A DNA stretch of 33,591 nt from a virus: positions 1 through 33,591 of the IMG/VR virus record IMGVR_UViG_3300021962_000360. The stretch is one strand, 5' to 3'. Every line of letters starts with the position of its first letter. Position 1 is the first letter of the stretch. The notes under the pieces are model-generated. The model did no database searches, was not told the origin of the DNA, and saw only the letters and a list, made by a program, of their open reading frames with translations. Position numbers and translations under genes: made by a program. Of this stretch, positions 1 through 8,474 are shown piece after piece.

Positions 1-778
1 TGATACCGCCTTACGTGTGCTGCCAGTTGGATATGGATAATCAACAAGTGTCTTTAAAGTTCCAACATTACCGGTGAAGTATCCATGCCAACATGCGGCA
101 ACCATTGTGTTGGTCAAACCAAAATCTGCAGTTCCATCTGCCGTAGCATCTGGCCCACCATTACAACCACCGTTGTTAAATACCGCACTTGGAAGAAGAG
201 CAGTCAGCCAACCATATGGATTGTAATTAGAAAAAATTCCGCCACCAGAGTTAACGAAGTCAGCAATTTTTTCTGCGTTGCTAGTAAACAATGAGTTTAT
301 TGTCCCAGAGCGACCCCAATCGTCTGGTATCCATAGCATCCTTGGTGGTGCAGAAGTTATCCCAGTGGAGAAGAACGTTGTTAATTCTGAAGATGTAGAT
401 ATGAATTCAACTATTGGCTGAGTTGTAAACTGTGTTAAAAACTTTGCACTAAGAAGTGTTGTCCAACTGCCACCACATCCACCAGCAGAACCAGTACTAG
501 GTGTTCCGAGGATTGCAATTTTTCCGCTGTTGCCAGGCATTGTTGACTGATCATAAACACTCTTTACAACTTTAGCAATGTACTGATCAGTATTTTCGCC
601 CATTCCAGCGTGACAAACAGGATCCATTCCGTCAAGGACTATTGGCCCACCACCGAGTAGTAGCTTTAGCCTCTTGTCCAGATATTAAAGGAATATCTTT
701 TATATTAGAATTAAACGGCAAAGAACCTGCAACTAATATAAGCCCAAATGCCATTAGTACACGGCCAATAAATTTCAT
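1..778 (-). CDS. Exported surface protein, 3' end outside window, +1 recoding at CGG
   Basis: ATG at 776-778 follows a strong GAGGGG ribosome site that overlaps the stop region of the upstream propeller gene. Residues 1-39 form a signal peptide: charged MKFIGR, a hydrophobic core, and a likely AKA cleavage site. After codon 41 the frame would read CGG and stop seven codons later (632-634). Skipping the C at 655 opens a frame of 218 codons to the window edge, beginning GGGPIVLDGMDPVCH. The mature part has a GGCGGSW loop, IPDDWGRSG, and FVNSGGGIFSNY. The last resembles the Gly-rich turn of ThuA/glutamine-amidotransferase-like folds, but this fold call is tentative. With the neighbouring propeller protein it forms an exported pair, perhaps used for adsorption or placed on the infected cell surface. 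The function is unknown. Confidence 0.72.
652..655 (-). other. CGGT +1 recoding site in the exported protein gene
   Basis: Codons read ACT ACT CGG TGG in frame 0, which ends at TGA (632-634). Dropping the C gives ACT GGT GGT GGG CCA and a frame open to the window edge. The site lies just after the predicted signal peptide, so normal Arg decoding would release only a 48-residue peptide. Confidence 0.75.
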
Positions 779-789
779 TTATATTCCCC

Positions 790-3732
790 TCACTCGTCGT
801 TTTTAAGCATTGCGTTAAGATAATGAACTGCAAATGCAACGCTTGTGGCTATTAGTGTGATTTTTCTTGTGTCCCCAGAAAGAGTTGCAAAAACAATTAC
901 AGTACCTGATATAGTAAAAGCTAGTGCAGCTGTTTCCTTTGCAAACTTTTTAATAAATCCCAAAGGACTAAAAGTTCTTTTCATTGTTCCCTCCTGATAT
1001 TTAAATATGCTATTTCTAGTAAAGTTATTTTCTTCTTCATCCCCTTCTGGCCCTTCTATTTCTGGGGATTCTTCTTCATCTTCTTCTTTCTCCTCTTCTT
1101 TTCTAGCGGCATTGTTTGGCTCTGGACCACCTGAGCCACCACTAGATGGAGACGGTTTAGGGGATGGGCCAGCAGAAGAGGGGCCACCACCAGAAGCACC
1201 TGCAGCACCTGCTACTGTTACTGTTGAAAGAACAGTTGTAGCTGCAAGTAGACTTCTTCTTGTTCCAACGTCAATATTTGAACCAACTGGAACATATTCA
1301 TCTAAGCCTTCTGAATAAACGTCAATAGTTTCTTCAAAAGCATTTTTAACTTCTTCTGGTGCATCTGTTACGGCTTCAACAAGAGCTTCTTCCTCTTCAG
1401 CCGTTAAGTCGCCAACAGGAATTTCTTCAAAGATATCCGCTGCCTGGTCTCCGTCAATACTTTCAAGAACTTTTTCACTGGTAGCAAGCTCTGTTGCCTG
1501 ATCTTCAGTTAATCCAAGCTCTAAGATATTATCAACTGCCGACGCAACCTGTTCTTCTGTAACGGTATCAGATTCAAGTATGTCAACCACTTTTGCAAAT
1601 TGCTCATCAGTCAGTGGAGTGTCTAAGACTGCGTCAATAACTTCATCAAACTTTTCATCAGACAATGGTTCAGAGAATACAGCATCGAGGGCTGCGCTTA
1701 ATTCTTCTGTTGACAAATCGTCAGAAAAAACCGAATCAACAACTGCTGCAAATTCTTCTGTACTTAATGGTTGATCAAGAAGAGATGTAACAAGAGCTGC
1801 TACCTCAGCTGGATTATCTGCATCTGCAATAGCATCAGATACGGCGTTACCGAGTTCTTCTGGGTTATCAGTATTATTAAATATATCTTCAACATTTTGA
1901 TTTGCAGAATCCTGCGTAACTTCTGGAACAGTTACTTCTGGAATAGTTTGATTTGTATTATCTTCTGGCTCTTGTTCTGTTATTGGATTTGTATCTACTT
2001 CTGGAGTAGAAACTGTAGTTGTATCAGATTCAGGAGTTGTTACAACAGTAGTTTCTGGTTCTTCTGGAATAGTTGTAGTAGTAGTTTCAACTTCGGGGAT
2101 AGTTGTACTGGTAATTGGGACTGGTGCAATAACTGGTTCAGTTGTTGTAGTGGTTTCTGGTTCTGTTGTAGTGGTTTCTGGTTCTGTTGTAGTAGTTTCT
2201 GGAGTAGTTGTAGTGGTTGTTGTAGTAGTTGTTGTAGTAGTGGTGGTTGTAGTGGTAACCGATAGCTGATTCCATAATTGACCATCAGAAGAAACCATTA
2301 CCCTACTATCTGTGCCAGAATTAGCTACAGCAACATATTTTCCTGCACCATAAGCTACACCCTGCCACGAATTGCTAGGTACTCCAGAACCAAGATTCCA
2401 GGTAATTCCATCAGAAGAGTAAGCAGACCTTGCATTTGATCCACCTTCTGCCACTGCAATAAACTTTCCCCCACCATATGTTATATGTCTCCATTGATTA
2501 GCCGGGGCCATATATGCTGTCCAGTTAACCCCATTAGTAGAAGATGCTCCATATCTACTGCCAGTGTTTGTGCTGTATTCAAGCCAGGTAAACTTTCCTC
2601 CACCAAATACAACAGTTCTAATGTCTACTATTGCACCTGGGTTTTGTTGCGACCAACCAGAAATGCCGTCCGCCGAAGACCAAGCCCTACCAAACTGTGA
2701 CATAGATACAAACCTTGGAATTGAAGCGCTACAAGCAACAGCATCATGAGACCAGCCATAGGCTGGAGTCCTGACTGTCCAATCAATCCCATTAGGAGAA
2801 GTCATTACATAGTTTGTTCCCCAGGTTGCAGTAGCCACAAAAAGGCCACTACAATTAGTTACTGATTGCCATTCTCCAGCAGGGGCTGTTCTTGAAGCCC
2901 ATGAAATACCATCAGTAGATGTCATTATTGCGTTTGATCCAACTGCCACAAATAAACCGTTTGCATAGTGAACAGATTGCCAGTTACTGTCACTTGCAGA
3001 CTCTCTTGAGGTCCAGTACGTGCCATCGGTAGACGTCATGACACGATTGCCAGTGCCAGATGAAGCTACTGCTACAAACTTACCATCACCGTACGTAACT
3101 GACTCCCAATTTAAATCTGCTGGATATCCAGAAGGGGGAGCAGCTGATACACATGGCTTGTTACCTTGTGTTGCATGACAGTCTTGCCATCCAACGGACG
3201 AAATCCAGTTTTGACTTCCACTTGAAAACTCAACGTTTGACAAGAGTTCGGTTCCATCAAGCTTTAAAGAAGCCGACTCTATTGATGGACCGTAGTTTCC
3301 ACCCCAGAACTCTCCATCGTCTCCACCAATAGTAAGCCTTACTGTTTCCACTAAGTCCCAGGCATTTTGCCCAACTCCAGAAACGTCAACAGAAAGTGTT
3401 ACGTTTGAATATCCGCCAGAAGAAACAGAAACCCAACCAGTATCATGAAAGTATATTCCACCACCACCAGCACCATAAAGGCCTATGCCCACAAGCACGG
3501 AGTCAGTTCCATATCCATACTCTGCTACTCGTACTGTTGCACTTAGTGTTGACTTTCCAGATGTTTCAACTGGCACTTCTTGATGAATAGTTGTTGGATT
3601 ATAAGAAAAAATAACTTTGTCGCCCTGCTCGCTCACTGCATTGGCAATAGAGTTAAAGCTATACGGAAAAATAATTCCAAATGAAAAAAGTACGCCAAGA
3701 ATCCAAGCGCCTTTACGTGGTTTTATGCGCAT
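790..3732 (-). CDS. Exported seven-bladed propeller protein with Thr-rich stalk and C-terminal membrane anchors
   Basis: 980 residues; ATG preceded by GGAGGGG. A signal peptide (1-32, ending SIANA) is followed by a beta-rich domain to about 200. Next come seven repeats of about 40 residues (about 205-490) with the pattern W-x-S-V-x-Y-G-x-G-K-F-V-A-V and SSDG-x-x-W, as expected for a seven-bladed beta propeller. A Thr run and TTTTEPE repeats (about 492-620) act as a stalk. Acidic helical repeats (LSTEEFAAVVD type, about 610-800) follow, then a hydrophobic segment near 830-850, a Ser/Pro/Gly linker, an acidic stretch, and two more membrane segments before the C-terminus. The layout suggests a displayed binding head on a stalk anchored in the membrane. 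It contains no CGG codon in 980 codons. Receptor or host-surface binding is inference. Confidence 0.8.
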   Translation of the reverse strand: MRIKPRKGAWILGVLFSFGIIFPYSFNSIANAVSEQGDKVIFSYNPTTIHQEVPVETSGKSTLSATVRVAEYGYGTDSVLVGIGLYGAGGGGIYFHDTGWVSVSSGGYSNVTLSVDVSGVGQNAWDLVETVRLTIGGDDGEFWGGNYGPSIESASLKLDGTELLSNVEFSSGSQNWISSVGWQDCHATQGNKPCVSAAPPSGYPADLNWESVTYGDGKFVAVASSGTGNRVMTSTDGTYWTSRESASDSNWQSVHYANGLFVAVGSNAIMTSTDGISWASRTAPAGEWQSVTNCSGLFVATATWGTNYVMTSPNGIDWTVRTPAYGWSHDAVACSASIPRFVSMSQFGRAWSSADGISGWSQQNPGAIVDIRTVVFGGGKFTWLEYSTNTGSRYGASSTNGVNWTAYMAPANQWRHITYGGGKFIAVAEGGSNARSAYSSDGITWNLGSGVPSNSWQGVAYGAGKYVAVANSGTDSRVMVSSDGQLWNQLSVTTTTTTTTTTTTTTTTTTPETTTTEPETTTTEPETTTTTEPVIAPVPITSTTIPEVETTTTTIPEEPETTVVTTPESDTTTVSTPEVDTNPITEQEPEDNTNQTIPEVTVPEVTQDSANQNVEDIFNNTDNPEELGNAVSDAIADADNPAEVAALVTSLLDQPLSTEEFAAVVDSVFSDDLSTEELSAALDAVFSEPLSDEKFDEVIDAVLDTPLTDEQFAKVVDILESDTVTEEQVASAVDNILELGLTEDQATELATSEKVLESIDGDQAADIFEEIPVGDLTAEEEEALVEAVTDAPEEVKNAFEETIDVYSEGLDEYVPVGSNIDVGTRRSLLAATTVLSTVTVAGAAGASGGGPSSAGPSPKPSPSSGGSGGPEPNNAARKEEEKEEDEEESPEIEGPEGDEEENNFTRNSIFKYQEGTMKRTFSPLGFIKKFAKETAALAFTISGTVIVFATLSGDTRKITLIATSVAFAVHYLNAMLKNDE
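2130..2256 (-). repeat. Low-complexity Thr/Pro/Glu codon repeat
   Basis: About 120 bases of ACN codons interrupted by CCA-GAA, encoding the Thr stalk. A 21-base unit coding PETTTTE recurs at least twice. The codons vary between ACT, ACC and ACA, so it is a degenerate repeat. Confidence 0.7.
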
Positions 3733-3740
3733 TATTACCC

Positions 3741-3764
3741 CTCCAGGTAGACACTATTTATAGT
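3741..3764 (-). promoter_or_regulatory. Ribosome site and possible promoter/operator of the propeller gene
   Basis: A strong GGAGGGG lies five bases before the ATG. Upstream, ACTATTTATAGT (3753-3764) is a perfect palindrome that contains a TATAAA-like -10 on the minus strand. No convincing -35 is visible. Because a terminator lies just upstream, an own promoter here is likely. Confidence 0.4.
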
Positions 3765-3793
3765 AATGGAGTGTAATAGTTTTTAAGGCGGCT

Positions 3794-3836
3794 AATAAAA
3801 GGGAAAGCCCCAGTGACTTTGACATCACTGGGGCTT
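3794..3836 (-). terminator. Rho-independent terminator after the endolysin gene
   Basis: A perfect 12-bp stem, AAGCCCCAGTGA (3805-3816) against TCACTGGGGCTT (3825-3836), has an 8-base loop. In the minus direction it is followed by TTTCCCTTTTATT. It separates the endolysin from the surface protein genes. Confidence 0.75.
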
Positions 3837-3881
3837 AGCACCGGCCTCCGTTGCAAGGATTATATTATATCATATAGATCA

Positions 3882-3900
3882 GAACAACGTTGCGTTGTTC
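3882..3900 (-). repeat. Inverted repeat at the endolysin stop codon
   Basis: GAACAAC-gttgc-GTTGTTC is a 7-bp perfect inverted repeat reaching into the endolysin stop codon. It could be a small 3' stem-loop. The rest of the 3733-3898 spacer holds only the terminator and the promoter region of the next gene. Confidence 0.4.
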
Positions 3901-4424
3901 ACTTAATAATTGGATCTGGTTTAGGAATTGCTTTCCAGGCAGCCTCAAACTTTGCAGCATCATCTGCCATAGCAGGAGACAATTCAATATGTAGCCACTT
4001 GCCACCCATTGACCCTGCATTGTCTTTGTCATCGTAAATCTTTACGCCTTTTGCTCCTTCACCACGAGAACAACGGTAACCGCGTCCCCAAGCCTTTGCT
4101 GGACCCTCTTTGCCATCTTTATCAAAAGCGTAATCATGAATTTCTTCAATACCTAGAGCTTCAGTATTAGCAAGAAGCCAGTCCCATGCCTGTAGTGCAG
4201 CTTTTCTGTTAGCGTAACCTACGTCACAAGCCCTGCCTGTAGCATGAACGCTGAGCCATTTTGGATCTCCAGGGGTAGCCTTTGGGTTGTTCATTGATCT
4301 ATTTGCATATATTCCGAAGGTTGGTAAAACCCCAACGCTTCTGCATAAACTCAACTAGTTTTGCTGTTCCAGGTCTAACCTTTCCAGCATTTCCATCTGA
4401 ATTTCCAGTGTACTTTCTTGGCAT
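3899..4424 (-). CDS. Endolysin, M15-like peptidoglycan peptidase, +1 recoding at CGG
   Basis: Cuts bacterial cell wall peptidoglycan at lysis. The ATG at 4422-4424 has AGGAG 11 bases upstream. Frame 0 runs 36 codons (MPRKYTGNSDG... to WGFTNL), then CGG AAT ATA TGC AAA TAG. Skipping the C at 4316 gives WGFTNL-GIYANRS and 138 further residues, 174 in total. The metal-site motif of the VanY/M15 family is clear: SVHATGRACDVGY with H60 and D67, then WLHIE with H145. The N-terminal RPGTAKLVEFMQKRWG resembles a short wall-binding segment. Without the shift the catalytic part would need a poor internal start. It is followed by a terminator. Family assignment is good; the bond cleaved is not known. 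Confidence 0.82.
4313..4316 (-). other. CGGA +1 recoding site in the endolysin gene
   Basis: The codons are AAC CTT CGG AAT; zero-frame reading stops four codons later at TAG. Skipping the C gives CTT GGA ATA TAT, that is L-G-I-Y. CTT before a poorly read Arg codon also recalls the Ty1 +1 site (CUU AGG C). Confidence 0.85.
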
Positions 4425-4441
4425 AGTTTTATTATCTCCTT

Positions 4442-4999
4442 TTATTGTTTAGTTGAAATAGTAACCTTAAATGCTACTTGTTCATTATTTCTAACTTCTG
4501 CTATTCTTTTGGCAGAAACATCTGGATTTTCTTCTAACCATTCCATAAAAGCCTTATGTTCATGGCTTTCCCAGTCGGGGTAATTTTGGTATTCATCAAA
4601 CAAAAATATTGTTTCTTTATGCAAATAATTTTTAATTTTATTCAGACAGAATATTGTTGATGAATACAGGTCTGCATCGAAATGAACAAAATCTATTTCT
4701 TTATTTAAAGATAGCAAAAACTGCTCTAAGGTATCTTGGAATAAACCAACAACTATGTCGACTTGATCTATGCTGGGTATATGGTCGGTTTTAAAATGAC
4801 CCTCTGAATAACCATCTCTCCAAAATTCTGGTAGACCGTTAAATGAATCAAAACCGTAAACTGAACCATTATAATAAGATCGAATAATAGAAATAGAATG
4901 ACCCGTGTAAACGCCAAATTCAAGCGCTGCGAACTTATCTGATTTACATTGTTTGCATGACCATATTAATAAATCATTTTTATTAGAAAATATTTTCAT
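4442..4999 (-). CDS. TylF/MycF-like SAM-dependent O-methyltransferase
   Basis: 185 residues. I chose the ATG at 4997-4999, which sits in the junction TAAAATG after the DUF4422 stop; a TTG nine bases earlier is possible. Motifs: EFGVYTGHS (SAM-binding loop), YGFDSFNGLPEFWRDG, VGLFQDTL, HFDADLYSST and FDEYQNYPDWESHE. These match the macrocin O-methyltransferase family, which methylates sugar hydroxyls using a metal-bound Asp pair. It ends a run of glycosyltransferase genes, so it probably methylates the glycan they build. The target is inferred only. Confidence 0.75.
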   Translation of the reverse strand: MKIFSNKNDLLIWSCKQCKSDKFAALEFGVYTGHSISIIRSYYNGSVYGFDSFNGLPEFWRDGYSEGHFKTDHIPSIDQVDIVVGLFQDTLEQFLLSLNKEIDFVHFDADLYSSTIFCLNKIKNYLHKETIFLFDEYQNYPDWESHEHKAFMEWLEENPDVSAKRIAEVRNNEQVAFKVTISTKQ

Positions 5000-5000
5000 T

Positions 5001-5756
5001 TTAAACAAACATCACTATTGGTTTAATTACAGTGGGAACTTTGTCGCTTAATAAACTTATGTAATACGTAAAAAATCTTTCACTAAAAAATCCAGCCCAA
5101 CGCAAAGAGTAGTTGTCTAAATTTTTTGGAGCTTCATTTTCAACTTTAAATAAAAGTCCAAAAATAATTTCACACCATTCCGTAACAATATCCTTAGGTG
5201 CAATGAACATATTGCAATGATTTAGGTGAGCATTGTTGTGAAAAAAGCTAATTGGATTTTTTAATTCTGGATATAGTTCTCCAAATACTTCGCAAGTATA
5301 AGAAAAAAAATTAAACAAATCTGGATGAGTAATTTTAAACTGATTCCATATTGACCCACCAACCAGACCCGTATATCCTACAACTATGGAGTTTTGATAA
5401 TCATTTATGTGCGCAGATTGCTCTTCAGCAAAAGAATATCTATCGTCAAATTTTTTTGAAACTACATCTAAAGGTCCATAAGAATTATCTAAACAAAACA
5501 ATCTCCTGTAGTGTGCAAGGCCAAATGTTTCTGTTATTAAATTTTGTTTCCAAAAAGAATACAAGATACTTAATTCACAATATGTTTTATTCTTAGAAGA
5601 TATATTGTCTACAAAATCTGAATCGTAAAAATCAAAACCAGCTGGTTTATTTTCACCGTCTGCGTTACACGCTTCTAAATACGGTAGAGCAAGTTTTTTA
5701 TAGTTGCTTGGCGAATGATTTGCAACTGCTATTGAATAGCTTTTATCTAAGAGCAT
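5001..5756 (-). CDS. DUF4422 glycosyltransferase-like protein
   Basis: 251 residues; ATG overlapping the previous gene by 14 bases. The signature of DUF4422 is present: CELSILYSFWKQN followed by FGLAHYRRLF (family pattern E..alYW.WKN and GL.HYRR.F). DUF4422 proteins are found in capsule and glycan gene clusters and are thought to be glycosyltransferases. The central part has NHCNMFIAPKD, as in family members that bind a nucleotide sugar. It lies between a GT2 gene and a sugar methyltransferase gene. Confidence 0.72.
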   Translation of the reverse strand: MLLDKSYSIAVANHSPSNYKKLALPYLEACNADGENKPAGFDFYDSDFVDNISSKNKTYCELSILYSFWKQNLITETFGLAHYRRLFCLDNSYGPLDVVSKKFDDRYSFAEEQSAHINDYQNSIVVGYTGLVGGSIWNQFKITHPDLFNFFSYTCEVFGELYPELKNPISFFHNNAHLNHCNMFIAPKDIVTEWCEIIFGLLFKVENEAPKNLDNYSLRWAGFFSERFFTYYISLLSDKVPTVIKPIVMFV

Positions 5757-6429
5757 GCCACTTCTCCAAATAGTATATCCTGTCTTTTTCTACTTTCTCA
5801 TTAAAAGATGGAGTGTACTGAGTTACTGATTGCGACCCACCATTTATGTGGTGTATTTTTGCCCCTATAGATAGAACTGTTTTTTTCTTTTTGCGATGAA
5901 TGCAGTGGACAAAATCATCGTCACCATACCACCAGTAATAATTTTTATCAAACAATGGTAGTCCGTTTAGATAAGCTTTGGGATCAACGACAAAGCAAAA
6001 TCCTCCAAAACCATTATCCTTAAAAGTGCCAGTAACTTCAACATACTTTTCTTCTGAAAATCTTTGGTTGTAGTTTGCGCATGAAGCCCAAACATCATCG
6101 TTGAACAGTGGTGATATTAAATCGTAAAACCAAGTATTGGTTTCTTCAATGATAATATCATCATTAAATATACAAATATAATTATTTTGGTTTCTTTTAA
6201 GAACTTCTTTAACTCCTATGTTCCACATAGAATATATTCCTACGTTTACGCAATTCATTACAATAACGTTTTTTATTTTCGACAATTCATCTATAACATA
6301 TTCTGGTGCACCATTATCTAAAACCAGTATTTGATCTAAAGATTCATCACTAATATTGTTAATTTGATTGATTAAATTAATAATCATATTATTTTTTCCA
6401 ATAGTAGGTATTACAACACTATATCTCAT
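5743..6429 (-). CDS. Family 2 glycosyltransferase
   Basis: 228 residues from the ATG at 6427-6429, two bases after the previous stop. The GT-A pattern is visible: YSVVIPTIGK at the N-terminus, LVLDNGAP, NVGIYSMWN, FNDDI (metal-binding DxD-like) and WWYGDDDFVH. It probably transfers a sugar from a nucleotide sugar to a glycan. Donor and acceptor are unknown. Confidence 0.75.
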   Translation of the reverse strand: MRYSVVIPTIGKNNMIINLINQINNISDESLDQILVLDNGAPEYVIDELSKIKNVIVMNCVNVGIYSMWNIGVKEVLKRNQNNYICIFNDDIIIEETNTWFYDLISPLFNDDVWASCANYNQRFSEEKYVEVTGTFKDNGFGGFCFVVDPKAYLNGLPLFDKNYYWWYGDDDFVHCIHRKKKKTVLSIGAKIHHINGGSQSVTQYTPSFNEKVEKDRIYYLEKWHALR

Positions 6430-6431
6430 AC

Positions 6432-7106
6432 TCAAGATAACCACCCAGGAGCTTTTTTGTGAGACCAACTATTTATTGATTGATCAGCCCTAGAAACATA
6501 GTATTCTTCTTCTTCTCCTGGGTTTTCAGTATCAACATACCATGGCAAATGCCTGCATAGATATGGGTCTTTAGTCCTAATGCTTGCACTAATATCAGGA
6601 CCAGCATTAGGCCTATACATAGCAAAGGTTGTGTCTATGGGAGCAAAAAGAATTGATGATTCTGGACCTAGCCAATTATGATACTGGGATTCATGTTGTA
6701 AAACTTTATCTTTAAACGCAAAGTGATTCGGTATATCGTCTATCTTAAGACCAAATCCACACTTTGTTCTTAGTTCATACTTTTGCAACATTTCATGAAA
6801 ATAACTTAAAGCATCTGCGGGGCATTCGTCTACAGGAAGAACATCTGGATCTGTAGCAATATAATACTGACCTCTAGCATACTTGTCAATAACGCCGTGA
6901 CTCCACGGAGCCAAATGTCCACCATTAGTATTTAAATAAATTACTTGATGATGGGTTGACTTATACCAGTCAAGAAGTGGTTCATACCTTGAATCATTGT
7001 CTACTAAATAAATTCTTTCTTGACCAACTGACTCAAGCCATTTAACTAAATTAACAGTTGTAGTAAGTCTGTCTCTACAGTTTATGAAAATTGGATATTG
7101 TTCCAT
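6432..7106 (-). CDS. Glycosyltransferase, GT2-like
   Basis: 224 residues from the ATG at 7104-7106 in a TAAAATG junction; a GTG 24 bases upstream would add eight residues. Motifs: YPIFINCRDRLTTT, YLVDNDSRY, NTNGGHLAPW and ATDPDVLP, where DPD would bind the metal and nucleotide sugar. It sits between two GT2 genes with almost no spacing, so the three are co-translated. Confidence 0.68.
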   Translation of the reverse strand: MEQYPIFINCRDRLTTTVNLVKWLESVGQERIYLVDNDSRYEPLLDWYKSTHHQVIYLNTNGGHLAPWSHGVIDKYARGQYYIATDPDVLPVDECPADALSYFHEMLQKYELRTKCGFGLKIDDIPNHFAFKDKVLQHESQYHNWLGPESSILFAPIDTTFAMYRPNAGPDISASIRTKDPYLCRHLPWYVDTENPGEEEEYYVSRADQSINSWSHKKAPGWLS

Positions 7107-7107
7107 T

Positions 7108-7815
7108 TTATTTTGGAAAAAACTCTCCACGAACTATCCTTGCTTGAAGGTTTGTTTCATGGTATCTTTTTGCAGCTAGTGGCTTTTCATTATCTCCAAC
7201 TGGATAAAACAGGTAACCTGCAGCGTGTAATCTTGACCAAAAATATGCGTCTGCTCCACCCCAGACGCCAGGATCATCATACCATCCATTAGCATCGACA
7301 AAAGCTTGTCTGGTATGCATAACCATGTTATGATCAACGTAATTAAAAGCCTGGGTGTCATCAGATTTTCCATCAAGAATACCCTTAACACCTCTTACTC
7401 CAGCACCTATTCCATTAACGTCTACATTCTCTAATGGATGATACAGCACTGAATGATCTGGGTGTTCGTTAGCATAGTCAACCAGTGTCTGTAACCTATC
7501 TGCATAGTACATATCATCATCAACTAAATAGGTAATATATTCTCCAGTTGTTAACGAAAACGCTTGGTTAATTAGTGTTGCATACCTTGCAGTCTTAAAT
7601 CTATCTTGTTCAGATACGTCTCCAAAAACTTTAATAATTCTATCATCAGAATAAGAATTGATAATTTCTTTTGTTAGACCATCGGAGGAGTTATCGTCCA
7701 TGATGATAAGTTCCCAGTTTTGGTATGTTTGATTAATTACAGAATCAATACACTCATTTAAAAATTGTGGTCTATTATAGACCGTAAGTATTACTGATAC
7801 TTTAGGGTTACGCAC
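7108..7815 (-). CDS. Family 2 glycosyltransferase
   Basis: 235 residues; GTG start inside the end of the upstream gene, with GGAG eight bases before it. A classic GT2 N-terminus: VSVILTVYNRPQFLNECI, then DDNSSDG, and VDDDMYYADRL (DxD). A late WGGADAYFWSRL motif resembles the acceptor or catalytic-base region. This is the best-conserved member of the glycan block. Confidence 0.82.
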   Translation of the reverse strand: MRNPKVSVILTVYNRPQFLNECIDSVINQTYQNWELIIMDDNSSDGLTKEIINSYSDDRIIKVFGDVSEQDRFKTARYATLINQAFSLTTGEYITYLVDDDMYYADRLQTLVDYANEHPDHSVLYHPLENVDVNGIGAGVRGVKGILDGKSDDTQAFNYVDHNMVMHTRQAFVDANGWYDDPGVWGGADAYFWSRLHAAGYLFYPVGDNEKPLAAKRYHETNLQARIVRGEFFPK

Positions 7816-8041
7816 TTTGCTTTCTCCACTTAAACATATTGCGCCAGTGAACCCACTGCCATAAAGCCCACATGGCTAAGAAGCCAGGCTTATCAAATAT
7901 CAAAGAGTAAACAACCCATGGCAGAGAGTGTAACGCCACAATCATGTGTCCATACCATTTTTTATTTCCAACTAAATAGCTTCCGCCAACTCCAATTAGC
8001 TCCATAAAAAAAAGAAGCCATGTCCAAGTTGTCTCGCTCAT
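7808..8041 (-). CDS. Small multi-pass membrane protein, PnuC-like fragment
   Basis: 77 residues; ATG overlaps the SpeD stop as ATGA. There are three hydrophobic segments (about 6-25, 30-48 and 52-66) rich in Trp, ending WRNMFKWRK. The pattern resembles the half-length PnuC-like proteins seen in many phages. PnuC carries nicotinamide riboside, but this protein is much shorter, so transport is only a suggestion. Confidence 0.55.
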   Translation of the reverse strand: MSETTWTWLLFFMELIGVGGSYLVGNKKWYGHMIVALHSLPWVVYSLIFDKPGFLAMWALWQWVHWRNMFKWRKQSA

Positions 8042-8454
8042 AATGAATTACCTTTCTCTACCATGTGCATTCCGTGCTCTCTATCGTAGAGAACAAATTC
8101 AAAAGATTCAAAATCAAAAAACTTATCTATATCCTTTAGGGCTTTTTCTGCGTCTAAAGATCCGCATGTATATATGTCAAATTGTAAAAGGGCAGGATTT
8201 TCTTCATCCCAAACATGAAAAGCTATGTGGGAAGTTTCTATCATTACAACAGCTGTCAATCCCATATTTCCAGGTTGAGAAACATATGAAGAAAATGGAC
8301 CTTGAAGTATTTTCATTTCAAGGCTTTCAACAAAAGCAGTTAGCCAGTTTATTGCTACGTCTGTGTTTCTTGGTGGTTTATTAACATAAGCCCTTAACAT
8401 CAGATGCTTATGAAAAGGCTTTTTACAATTTTCCATCTTGTCCCTTGCTTGCAT
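8038..8454 (-). CDS. speD: S-adenosylmethionine decarboxylase proenzyme
   Basis: 138 residues. Makes decarboxylated SAM for spermidine synthesis. The proenzyme cleaves itself before a Ser that becomes the pyruvoyl cofactor: here ETSHIAFHVWDE with S75, H76 and H80, then FDIYTCG with C97, which are the known catalytic residues of the bacterial family. The first ATG (8452-8454) lies 11 bases after a TATAAT, so the mRNA may be nearly leaderless. A second ATG at 8436 has AAGGGA upstream and is an alternative start. The gene starts a run into the glycan block. No other polyamine gene is in the window. Confidence 0.85.
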   Translation of the reverse strand: MQARDKMENCKKPFHKHLMLRAYVNKPPRNTDVAINWLTAFVESLEMKILQGPFSSYVSQPGNMGLTAVVMIETSHIAFHVWDEENPALLQFDIYTCGSLDAEKALKDIDKFFDFESFEFVLYDREHGMHMVEKGNSL

Positions 8455-8465
8455 GTTTACAAAAC

Positions 8466-8474
8466 ATTATATCA
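8466..8474 (-). promoter_or_regulatory. Extended -10 promoter of speD
   Basis: TGATATAAT on the minus strand is a consensus extended -10 box between the tRNA and speD. TATAAT ends 11 bases before the first ATG, predicting a transcript start within a few bases of it. Confidence 0.5.

Noticed and set aside
1007-2265. Plus-strand ORFs opposite the propeller gene
   Set aside because: They are Ser/Pro- or Cys/Trp-rich shadows of the Thr- and Glu-rich codons on the other strand.
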